DNA of 64,000 bases from Trichoplax sp. H2 (taxonomy: Eukaryota; Placozoa; Uniplacotomia; Trichoplacea), in the NCBI GenBank assembly GCA_003344405.1, contig NOWV01000010.1, forward strand, positions 62,001-126,000, read 5' to 3'. Numbering within the stretch: the stretch's first letter is position 1; every line of letters begins with the position of its first letter. A model generated the notes under the pieces. It was not told where the DNA came from and did no database searches. It was given only the letters and a program-made list of their open reading frames with translations. Below, piece by piece: positions 40,772 to 51,951 of the stretch. The translations under genes and the position numbers were made by a program.

Positions 40772-40819
40772 GGCCCCTGCGCAAGGATGACACGCGGTTG
40801 ACGTGAAGCGTTCCTTTTT
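40715..40819 (+). ncRNA. U6: U6 spliceosomal snRNA
   Basis: The core is essentially identical to animal U6: ACTAAAATTGGAACGATAC, the ACAGAGA box at 40755-40761, the AGC triad at 40767-40769, and the internal stem-loop region GGCCCCTGCGCAAGGATGAC. The 3' part keeps GTGAAGCGTTCC, followed by a T5 polymerase III terminator at 40815-40819. The 5' stem-loop differs from the usual GUGCUCGCUUCGGCAGCAC but still folds: a perfect 7-bp stem (GTATTAC with GTAATAC) around CTTGT. The segment after GACACGC reads GGTTGACGTG instead of the usual AAATTCGTG. The gene looks functional; it could also be a diverged copy. Confidence 0.92.
40815..40819 (+). terminator. RNA polymerase III T-run
   Basis: TTTTT immediately follows GAAGCGTTCC of the U6 RNA, the expected polymerase III stop signal. 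Confidence 0.8.
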
Positions 40820-41611
40820 GCTGAAGCGTTTATTGTGTATCTCCTACGTAGATTTTTGAGGCTCATCTACTTTAGTAGTTAATAAATCATCTAAGGATCC
40901 ATGTTTCTACTTTAGTTTTTCGCTAAATCTTGGATAGTTTCTAGTTTGTCCCAGTTACACACAGACTAACTGTAGTTTAGTTGCGTTTTGTAGTCTATCT
41001 AAGTCCTGCATTACATAGTCAAAGACAAGGCGTTAGCCGAGCTATCTCAAATTTCAAGTTTTAATCTCTGTGAACTTCAATCTAATTGTCCTTAATTGAC
41101 TAATACCCACCTCTTTTATTGCTTGTCACTATCTATTCCAATTTATTATTAATTTACTCATGAATACATATGGACTTACTATATCAAAGATCGTTATACG
41201 TATACTGTTCTTCCTCTTTTCGTTCTATTACTACCTGCAATTATCTTTTATTGCATTGAAAACAAGACGAATTTAAATTTTGAAGAAATTCTGTTGCAAA
41301 CATACACTAGTTTCAATAACTTATTCGTATGTTGTAAATCTTTACTTTAATGCACTTTAATGTTACTGCGGCCTGAAGTCTAAAATATTCATGAAGTTCT
41401 GTATAATATTTGCTATCTGTAAACTACCGTATATTGTAATAAAAAATTTTGCATCGATATTACTATTATCGTTATAATATATCGTGATTTAATCTTAATG
41501 TTTTATTGACATCGTTATTCATTCTTTGAATTTAGTTTTATAATGATTACAGGTAAATTGTAAAAATGGATACACAAGGCCATACCGATATCGCCGAAAA
41601 TACGGCAAATC

Positions 41612-41788
41612 ATGGGAAGCGAATGGTTGTTTACAACTTTAGAGCTCAGCAAGACATCGGTAACAGAATTTGCAATTTTCAAAAATCTCCTTCTCAGTCA
41701 TGATCCAACGTGCTATTCTATACCATATCCATATGGAGCAGATGGTTCCCATTTGGTATTAACTAATAATGGGAAAACAGGAATGTGA
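41612..41788 (+). other. Unassigned open frame
   Basis: The frame opens shortly after a possible splice acceptor (ATTACAG at about 41545-41551) and encodes 58 residues (MGSEWLFTTLELSKTSV... ending in TNNGKTGM). Its composition is more protein-like than the surrounding AT-rich frames, but I recognise no family, and no neighbouring exons were found. It may be a last exon, a small gene or chance. Confidence 0.2.
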
Positions 41789-43424
41789 CAGGATACAGAA
41801 AAGAAGCGATTAGATAGCTCGATATAATTCATTTTTATATATTGGTAGTATCAACAGAATTTTCTTGATATGCATAGGCGAAAAATCGAATCTATTCTTT
41901 TAACTGTCAGCTATTTAATCAGAATCAATGGAAATCATCCCTATTTTAAAATGTTTAGTGCATAAGAAAGCATCCATTCATCATATTATAAATGATGGTA
42001 ATAATTATAATCATCTTCTAGCAAGCTATACTTTCAGCCGTTCTCGTACGTATACAGTAGTATACAGAGTGATCTCATAAACTGAAAGTCAGTAAAATTC
42101 GCTAAAGCAAAACCGTAGCGATGACTGTATAGTATACTATAAATATTTTATAGTATAAATAATAATATAGATATACTGTACAACATATACATATCTAATT
42201 GATTGATAACCTTATGGAAAATGCAATAGCTAATTTCTAGAGTTTTCTTCCTTTAGAAGTTTGTGATAATTATAATTGCATATAATTATGTGAGATGTAT
42301 GAAAGAGCAAATTTGTGGATGAATATGTATCGCATTCTTAATATCAAATAGTACAGTATACGCTACATAGTATAGAGCACGTAAGTAAACTTTTAAAATG
42401 CTAGAATTTTTAAATGGATATGCAATCATCAGACAATCGTTAGCTGATCGTCCAATAGACGTAAGAGTAATTGTTTGAATTGTCAACAATTATAGAACTT
42501 TCTAATATTTAAAGGAATAATGTGCTAATAACATTATGAGTCACAATCCGTCAGCAATGCGACGGGTTATAAGTCTGGTATTATAATCAACGGTATGCGT
42601 TAGTTGGATACTGTGCTTTGATCCGAAAATGCATTCTGGGAGTAGTCGCCATTAAGATTGATATTAAATAGTAACTTATCGGTCAATTCACTGCAATAAA
42701 GAGTAAATATCCTATCACATCAAATTCGCTACAACGAAAGGTAAACCTCCTATCCAATGAGATCCAGCACGAGATCCAAACCTAAAAAATTATAACATTG
42801 GTGGCCGTTTCTTGATATACTCGTATGACACGAAAATCGATAAAAATGGTGATTTAACAACCAATTATGTTACAGATTAAAGTTCTGCTCGATACCCTTA
42901 CAGGGACCCATTAGTAAAGATATCCATTAGTACCCATGACCCCCGTACTCAAAATTAGTTCGTCATTGGAAGAACCTTTTACTAGTCCCCGACCTCGCAA
43001 TTAATGCATTCCATGTTAAAGCTAATACGTAAAATTTGGCCACTATTAGTTCGTGCGCAACCAATGTCACTACCAACGAATTGTACTCTGCACAAAGACT
43101 AAAAGTATTTCTATAGAGTGATTACTTTATAATAATCTACAGTATAAACTTTTGTATTGTTAAAAAGCTTCATTCTAATTATACTTCATGTCAGTATCTC
43201 GTTCTCAGAACTAATATTTGCTATTTATGAATAACTTATTTTTGAATATATACTGATATGGGAATCTTATATTTCGTTAGTGCTTTGCTTATCGTGCTGC
43301 ATACGTATGATGTAGAGTAAAGCATGGTTGGGTAGTTTCACATCTTGATCCCGATTTAGCCCTTTAAAATGAGTTTATAAGTAAGTGTACGTAAGCTGTT
43401 GGTATATATGACAGCAATTTAGAT

Positions 43425-43750
43425 AAAAATGGCTTAGGCATAAACTAACTATAGCATATCGCCGAAATTACAATCTACAGCGTATAATTCTTTACAAAGT
43501 TATAGTGCCTGATACTATTGGAATGACTCAGGCATAAATTAACTGCTGTATTGACTATATATCGCTGAAATAACAATCTATAACGTAGAATTCTTAACTA
43601 AGTATTGGCACCTGAAACTATTAAATTGGATCAGGCATCAACTTCCGCATATACTGTATATCGCTAGAATTGCAATCTACAACGTATACAACAAAATTTT
43701 GGTACCTTATACTGCTAGATTTTAGTCCGAATAGAGTTGTCAAATTCGCA
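43425..43750. repeat. Degenerate ~105-bp tandem repeats
   Basis: Three diverged copies share the landmarks AGGCATAAAYTAACT, TATATCGCYGAAAT, ACAATCTAYAACGTA and GGCACCTGAWACTAT in the same order. Copy starts are near 43431, 43537 and 43631. Confidence 0.65.
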
Positions 43751-46014
43751 ATATACCAAGATACTTAGCAAAGTCTACTGTAATAAAACTAAATGGTTTA
43801 TTTTTAAAGCCATAATACTTTAAAAATTCAAAATCTTTAAAGAAAATTAAAAAAAATAACCTTAATTAAACCGCAAATTAAAAATTTAATTGACTTATAT
43901 CATTTTACAGTTGCTATTATTGCCGTTCATTATACAACGGTACGTGAGTTTATATCACTTACCCACAATTAGAATGTACCAAAGCTCATTTAATTTTAAA
44001 GTTTATTGCTGGTTTTTCTGAAATTTTTTTACATGATATCGAAATTTTAAGGCGTACCATTATTGAAGAACCAAAATACAGATCTAATTACACATCGCCT
44101 TATATAGTCATAACTGATTAAAAGCTTTTGAAACACGTTCATGTAAAAAGCTTATTTGAAGGATACTTGAATCAACCCATACTAAATTTCTGATAACTGA
44201 TAACTTTTCAGAGCTCACTTAACACTATATCAGATGTATCTGAACACGGTTAAAAGTATTTTAAGGAATTCAATAGAACAGCTAAGTAACGCGGTCAGAA
44301 GTGTTTCTACTTGCTACAGTGCTGTGCGGCAATAGAGCCCGCAATGCCATGTATTTCAGTTTCGGGTACGGTAAATTTTAGAAGTACCGCACAGTACAGT
44401 ACTTGGGAATGTTCTGTGAATGGCTATATACAATATGAATTTCTTAATATTTAGCCAATGTTAAAAGTTTTTTACGCTAGGTATCAGAATAAATTGGCAA
44501 TAATACTGGCTAGCAGCAAATCAGTTACTATAACACAGAAAAGAACAGACACTTATAGTTTTAGAAATCATTTTTCTAGTTTGATATTGTGATACAGACC
44601 GTTTTCAACAAGAAAGTATTATCTGAATTTCAAATGTAATACGCTAGATTTGTTCGTAAAATAATTAACCATCACTATAATGATGAATTGAAAATTTTGG
44701 TACGTTTATATAGGTAGTCTCATGTCAGATGGTTGTTAACTGCCAGTGCTGAATGAAGAATTAATAGGGAATCTATGACAATGAATTCAAGAACTGTGTA
44801 TATGTAATACTGTTTTAAGATGTTAAAACTCGTAATGCTAATTCATGAATATGTATTGCGTCCAGAAAGCTTGTTTATGTGCTATGTTGCACAGCTTATA
44901 AATATTTTATCCGCTTAATAATTTCATGACATACTGTTTACACGTATACTAGACTGTACATTCAATGATTCGAAGTTAACTTTGGAAGAGATTAAGATCA
45001 GTAATCTGTTATAAGTATAATTATTGTAGATAAATACTCGTACATTAAAAGTATCTCGCGTTTACTTATAATTATTTGTACATTTATTTTACTACTGAAC
45101 CAGCACACCGTGCCGTACAAGCATGATTTATAGTAATGCTACAGTATAAGAATTAATGTAAATATACGTATACTTATATCACTCAGTCTGGTACAAAGAT
45201 TTCCAGCTCATAATACTTTACATGTATTTAATAATTAAAAATACTTACAAGTTCTCTACTAAGCCGTAGTGTCATACGTCTAAATGCTATATACTATATC
45301 TTTGATTAGTTAACAACTGTAGCATCTCGTTCCGTTTGATCATAATTATATATGGTAGCGTGCCCTGTAAAAATTTCACGGCTTCTTTCGAATAATGGTA
45401 TCCTGTGTGCGCGTACAATTAAAGTAGCTCCGAAAAGTATTAAAAAAATTTAATAATATCTGTATTATCATGATATTATTACACCGTAAAATAGGGTTCA
45501 TAACATCAAACTATCACTTCATAAGGAACTTGAAAACATTAATTTTTATGCATCACTGATATGTAACTGATCACAATTATGCGATATTTCAGTCAAGCAT
45601 CATAGTATCATACACGTAATAACCTCTTTCTCCCCCCCCCCAAAAAAAATAGAGTGTACTATCGTCAATGGAATTCCAACTTGTCCACCCTGTTCTGTAA
45701 CAAACTTTTCAATGTATTTGTTATAGACTCTTACATACACAAGCTACTAAAACTCAAGAGTTTTAACTATGCAGAGATTTCCAATATTCTATATTGTAAT
45801 CCAAGAGAAAAGCAATTTTGCAAGCATATTGAACTAGTCGTAATTATGTAGTTACAGATTAATAACTAAATTATTTACCCTATTGATCCATTTTCTTAAA
45901 CAATAAACAATAACTGACATTCCTAATAAATTTACGATAAATATCAGAAATATTAGCGTACTGTACAAATGCTAGCGGTGTCAATAAGGAAAATTCGAAT
46001 ATATGTTGTAATTT

Positions 46015-46361
46015 AGACCTGACAGTTGTATTACATAATTATCGATCAAAGGATTATCAAAAATAGCTTTATAGCACTTGTACGGAGACGCACCAACAAC
46101 AGATCAGCACTAAAAGCGGGTAAATCAGAGAGTTATTAATGCAGGCAAGGACTACTGAAAGAGACAGGCAAACGGTACGAGTGGACAACACATGCGATGT
46201 CGTTGCTCCGTGAGGAGTCTCACTGGTACTTACAGTATTTTAGGCTCAGTGGCCTGGTCCGAGGTCGACATTCACTACAGTATAACCTGCAGTTGTTGAC
46301 TACACTACAGTATATAATGCAGTATTTAACCATAACTCTCGATAATATAATCTGACATTAA
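46015..46361. repeat. Duplicated segment, copy A
   Basis: This 347-nt segment is nearly identical to copy B at 46382-46780 and abuts an assembly gap. It lacks a 51-nt stretch that copy B carries, has one base fewer in a later A-run, and shows a handful of substitutions. Confidence 0.95.
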
Positions 46362-46381
46362 NNNNNNNNNNNNNNNNNNNN
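46362..46381. other. Assembly gap (20 N)
   Basis: Twenty undetermined bases separate two near-identical copies of the same sequence. Confidence 0.99.
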
Positions 46382-46780
46382 AGACCTGACAGTTGTATTA
46401 CATAATTATCGATCAGAGGATTACCAAAAATAGCTTTATAGCACTTGTACGGAGACGCACCAACAACAGATCAGCACTAAAAGCGGGTAAGTCATAGAGT
46501 TATTAATGCAGGCAAGGACTACTGAAAGAGACAGGCAAACGGTACGAGTGGACAACACATTACTATTTATAATAATTAATAGCTAAATATTTGCATTATT
46601 GCCTACAGTATGCGATGTCGTTGCTCCGTGGGGAGTCTCACTGGTACTTACAGTATTTTAGGCTCAGTGGCCTGGTCCGAGGTCGACATTCACTACAGTA
46701 TAACCTGCAGTTGTTGACTACACTACAGTATATAATGCAGTATTTAAACCATAACTCTCGATAATATAATCTGACATTAA
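46382..46780. repeat. Duplicated segment, copy B
   Basis: This 399-nt counterpart of copy A contains an extra 51 nt at 46560-46610 (AT-rich, ending in CTACAGTA), inserted between GACAACACAT and GCGATGTC. The length difference is fully explained by this insertion plus one extra A. Confidence 0.95.
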
Positions 46781-47254
46781 CCGGAAAAACAATAATAATA
46801 TACGTATACGAGTACGTATATAGTAACCAATAAAACCCGGCGTACCTTCATTAATTACGTGCAATCAGCGATTGTTAGGCACAACCGTCTTAATACTGTA
46901 TGCGTATGCTTATCATTTATCTCTAACTTTAATCAATAGATTCGCTGTTGATAAATTGTAAAAAAAAGAACACGAAATTCTGCATTGCACTGCCATGGAC
47001 CAGTCGATTACAACAAATAAATTTTTGATACCTACGGATCGACCCGTGATGAGTACAAATTACGAGAGACTACTCAAGAGAAAATTTGTACTCAAGTTCG
47101 AGTCCCAGTTTTTGCTCAATAAATACAATAAATAAATGGTTCGAATTGAAACTAGCACTCTAACAGGTAGTTACAACTTACTGTAATCACAATCCGTTAG
47201 TTATACTGTATGCATACCTACAGTATACAATGTACAATGTGTTGCTGAAATACA

Positions 47255-47430
47255 GTAAAGTACTGTACTGTACTGTACTGTACAGTACTAATGTGTACAG
47301 TACAGTATTTTCCTGCCGTACGAACTACTGTACTGTACTGTACAGTACAGTATGTACAGTACTGTACAGTACAGTATGTACAGTACTGTACAGTACAGTA
47401 CAGTACAGTACAGTACTGTACAGTACCACT
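47255..47430. repeat. GTAC-palindrome cluster upstream of OGFOD1
   Basis: This is one of the densest blocks in the window, with long uninterrupted AGTAC and GTACT runs meeting as perfect palindromes. It ends about 105 bp before the OGFOD1 start codon. Confidence 0.9.
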
Positions 47431-47534
47431 CTAAGATACAGAATTAGAGACAAGACCATGGACTAACGTACAGTATAATAGTAAAAGGCGATTGTTGATT
47501 GTTGTTACTCTTTTCAGTGCAAATCAGAGCTGAA

Positions 47535-50500
47535 ATGTCTAAAAGAAAGATCACTGGCGATGAATACAATTCTTCATTATGCGCCACTGAAATAAAGAAA
47601 TCTAGTAATGATGCAGCTGCAACACGGATGTCTATAAATAGTAGATACTACGAAAACAACTTTCGTAAGACACTATCGCATTCGTACAGGTATTTATAGT
47701 ACTGTAAATTAAATTAAGTATAAAGCTGTAAATTGCAGTACGGTACTGTACGTATAAATCTGCTCGTAATTGCAAATTTGAAATTACTTTGATGAGCTAA
47801 AACATCCTTCTACATGTTGGCGTTAATAACATAGGTTGAGCGCACTAATTTGAAACTTATGCAAATGTACAGCGTTTGTCCAACATCAAAATACAGAACC
47901 CATCGGACGTACTGTATTTCATCAATCTATAAAAAATTTACTGTCATTTTACTGCCGATCATTCATGCGCATTTACTGTCTGTACGTGGTTAGTTTTCAG
48001 TATGGTTTTCACGTTGTTTGCATGGATTCAGTGTATTTGCCGATCCATTATATAACGTGAATTGAAAAAAAATCAGAAAACATACGATCTGCGTATAATT
48101 GCGATTTTGATTTTTTGGATTAATGCATTTAGTCCAATAAACGGAATTGATCCGCTTTTTAATTTTGCCTTCCGTTACTACTGATCCATATAATACAAAT
48201 TAGAATTGGAGACGATTCATTTATCAGATAACACTTGTGCGTTGACGGCACATTCGTACGTACGGTATAGACTTGTATTGCACATTTCTTAAAGGTTAAA
48301 TGGCACTTTCGTTTACTTACGTCATCTTAATATTTCAATCATTATACAATAATAATTTACCTAAAATGTTTGGATACTTAATTTAGGCTTTGTACAACTG
48401 CATTATGCTTTGTAATACTGTATAAGTATAAGGATTGCTACCTTAAATAAGTAAACCGCAGCGATTACTAATAAATTCACGACATACTTGCCTGAATTCT
48501 CTTTTTTATGTGCATATGTTTTACCATATTATGTAAGAAATCGGCAATCTTTCGTGGACGGTAAGAACTTACGCATTCCTTATTCAAGTAGTAACTTCTT
48601 AATGGTAAAAATGAAGATTATAACCTTAAGGGAACTACAGTAGTAATTGAACGATACTCATAGTATTTAGAACTAGTTACGAAGTTTATTTTATTTTATA
48701 TAGGTTTTATATTGTACTGTACTTTTTCTACATGTGGACTGCATTATCTAGCACTTATCTCGTATTTTATAGATATTACAGGAGCCACCTTATATAATCA
48801 ACCATTCCAGTGCTGTTGTCTACCTAATTTCTTATCAGACACTAAAGCTGTTCACTCATTAAGGAATCAACTACGAAAAGTGAAATTCTTTAAAAAGTCC
48901 AACGATCTTTACTCCTTAAATCAGGTAGCCGGCCTCAGACTGCAGTTAAATGTGATTTATTCAGCACTCGTATCTTTTCGTGAGCACTATGCATTCCGAT
49001 ATGCTGTGATGCGATAGTACGTACTGTAATGATATAGGTCAAAAACGCGTATTTACAGTTAATATCTAAAGATGATAATCTTTGGCTTTTAGTCGGCCGA
49101 TTTAAAAGGGTCACCTTTGCCAGCAATTCAGTCCTTCAGGTAAATCCAATGCTAAATTTTATTACAGAAATTGAGATCTATTTCAACTTTAACTCCAATA
49201 CACATCCCGAGAACGTCGCCATTTTACACAGCTTCTCTTAGGATGTAAATTGTAACAATTATAATGTAATGCTAGGGAGTTATTGCTTGATGATGTTTTG
49301 CCATGGTTGAGAGACTTGACAGAAATTCCTCTCGACGATACGCTTGACATAACTTGCTCAAAGTATGAATATGGAGGTGATTTGCAATCTCGGACTCTAG
49401 CGTAAAACTAGTCGCCCTGCATTTACATGCATTGCATACTGTTTGAGTATACTGTTGGTGATGTTTGAGAGAAATATTATTTACGTCACGGTCATAACTT
49501 ATATCTTACAGATGTGCTGTTATGTCATGACGATGAGTTGGAAAGAAGACGAATTGCTTTTATTTACTATCTAGTCCCTGAATGGTCTAGCGAAGACGGA
49601 GGTTACATACTGTCTTTAGCTTACGATTTACTGATTTTCGCGTTCCGTGGCTAATCTAATAAGTTCGACTTTTAAATTTTTCGCCTTAGGAACGTTAGAT
49701 TTGTTTTCGATAGACGGTAAGTAGTATTACTTACAGATTCGAAAAGCAAAAAGTCTGCTTTGTGATGAATTATATAGTTATGTATTGTATTATAATTTAA
49801 ACGTGATACCATCTAATCACAAGAAAAGGAATCCTTTAATTTCACTTCTTGCCTTTAAATGCTAGACAATGGAGATCCCGATACCGTTGTTAAATCACTG
49901 GTTCCGCAGTGGAATAACTTTGTTTTTTTTGAAGTCAATACTATATCTTTTCACCAGGTTACTTACCCAAAAGAAACTTCTAGAAATTAGATCATAAAAT
50001 AACTAATCCTGAAGTTAATCTGTAACTTTAATCAGCCTATCTAATACAAAGGCTGCATTTCAAATTTACTTCACATTTCACCGATTCATTACTTCATGGA
50101 CGTCGCAGGTATCTGAAGTTATTAGTAAGAGCAAAAAAAGATTGTCTATCAACGGATGGTTTCATGGTCCTAATATTGACAGACCTAAGTTACATAAAAT
50201 TCCTATTCCCCTTATCTCAGAGACTGAAACACTGGTACAGTACCAACAGTAAATAATTATAACTTAATTATCGACTTACTTTAGATTGATATTACAAGCG
50301 TGATTACATGAATCTTATTTCGCACCGGATATTGCATAAGTACGCTGGCGTTTTTTTTATTTATGTGAATCGGTTGGTAGACTTCCTTATCGGATTGGAT
50401 TAACCCTGTCTATCTTAATATTGAGACTCAATTACAAATTCGGAAGCAATTTGAAGAGAATTCAGAAATTCAATTAATAGATTTTTTGCTGGTATAATTC

Positions 50501-51951
50501 ATTCGTATTAATTAATTTCGTTAGTACCTCCATTAAATAGCAAAACAGCAACCACTGTTGCACTAAAACTGCATTGCAAGATCATATATATGCAAAATTA
50601 AAAGCAAATGACTCTCATACCCACATTTACAGAACGACAAATTTAATGCGGTGTGTTTTGAATTACGGAATCATGCCAATTCAGCTTGGTCTCGTATAGG
50701 ACCCGCAAATAAATGGTGAAGTAATTGTTAATAGATTATTTGATACAGTGAATCCAATCCTTTTATCGATACCATACTATAATTTTTCTTGCTTTACTTT
50801 TCCAATTTACGGATTTTAGTAGTACAGATATCTCGAAAATTTCATCGTTGCCAGTGAGTGCTAGGGATTGCTTTGATTTATTCAATTCTATAAAGTTCTA
50901 CACGTTTATTGCAACCTTAACGGGGCTAAATATAGGAGGTTGCAAACCTCTGTTTTCCACGGAAACTGATGAAAGCGATAGTGATACGTTACAAACAGAT
51001 ACATCAAGCAACTACAGCGAGGACCCTGATGTATGTAATATGTAAACTTCATAACGAACTGTAATTTACCTGAAATATATATACCGTATTGTATACAGTA
51101 GATTTTGTGCAACCTACTTCTAATTGCCATTTTTGGATATTAAAAAAATGATGCTGTAACTATTATCTCATTCGGTGGCACTGTCTTCTTTTTATGCTGT
51201 ACTCACTACGCCAGTAATTAAACGACTTAGATTTCACACTTAATTCGAAACGATAGGTTCTTAATAATTACAATGTTGAGATCGATAAAGGTAGCGGCCA
51301 GCTCATGTTTCAAGAAGCCCCATGTACATCGAACGATCTGCTATCATTGCCACTGGACTGTAAACAAATGGCAGATACCATCGATCCTGATAACAGCGAC
51401 TCTATTCACACTAGACAATGCTGTTGTGGTAATTTCCGGCGCTGGAAGCACAAATATTACACGCTCATAAGGGACTCAGACCCAGAAATGACAGAGTTTG
51501 GTTTAGATACTGTTATTTTCTTCTGTTCAGCATGTAAGGAACCGTATTGAAAGCGGTAACAATAGTTAGCGAATTCAATTAATTGTTAGAATGTAATTTA
51601 GATTGCAGTCCGTTTTTGTAATTTATGTTATCTGTACATAGCATGGAAACCTGAATGTGGAGGAAGTACAGCATATATTGCCAAGGGCGAAGATGATGAG
51701 GTTTGTATTCAAAACTAATGCTATCTTAGTCAGCACTAGTAATAATTCTGCTTTATGCTAGCTAACTTTTGTACTGATTTTAATTCTTTCAGCTACTCAC
51801 CATTCAACCTACCGATAACACACTGTCAATAGTATATCGAGATACAGAAACGATAAAATTTGTTAAATACATTAATCATCGTTTACTAGCACTCAATCCT
51901 GATAGTAAATGTCCACACTTTTATGACTTGGCAATGACTTATTACGAATGA
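47535..51951 (+). CDS. OGFOD1: 2-oxoglutarate/Fe(II) prolyl hydroxylase OGFOD1
   Basis: In other eukaryotes OGFOD1/Tpa1 hydroxylates a proline of ribosomal protein uS12 and affects translation and stress granules. Exons: 47535-47664, 48773-48924, 49168-49244, 49276-49376, 49512-49601, 49690-49716, 49866-49957, 50109-50234, 50381-50491, 50633-50715, 50820-51030, 51281-51533, 51642-51700, 51793-51951. Every phase agrees, and the sum is exactly 557 codons including stop, close to the 542 residues of the human protein. A further phase-0 segment, 49059-49139, could be an optional exon. The catalytic HxD...H...R set is intact: LLCHDDEL, then SFHQ, then [35 protein letters not shown]-like [25 protein letters not shown] and the terminal YYE match the family. 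Both halves of the double-fold architecture are present, with a Ser/Asp/Glu-rich linker between them. Confidence 0.95.

Larger units (their letters stand above)
40820..46010. other. Long non-coding stretch
   Basis: No gene was recognised. It contains a 59-codon open frame at 41612-41788, degenerate tandem repeats at about 42685-42765 and 43425-43750, and a C10/A8 homopolymer junction near 45630. Confidence 0.45.

Noticed and set aside
46015-46780. A transposable element with long direct repeats
   Set aside because: The two copies abut an N gap, share ends with the scaffold join and carry no transposase frame, so unmerged haplotypes explain them better.
49059-49139. Additional OGFOD1 exon
   Set aside because: It is phase 0 at both ends and open, but does not resemble the family at that position; the remaining exons already give an in-frame protein of the expected length. 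It was kept only as a possible optional exon.
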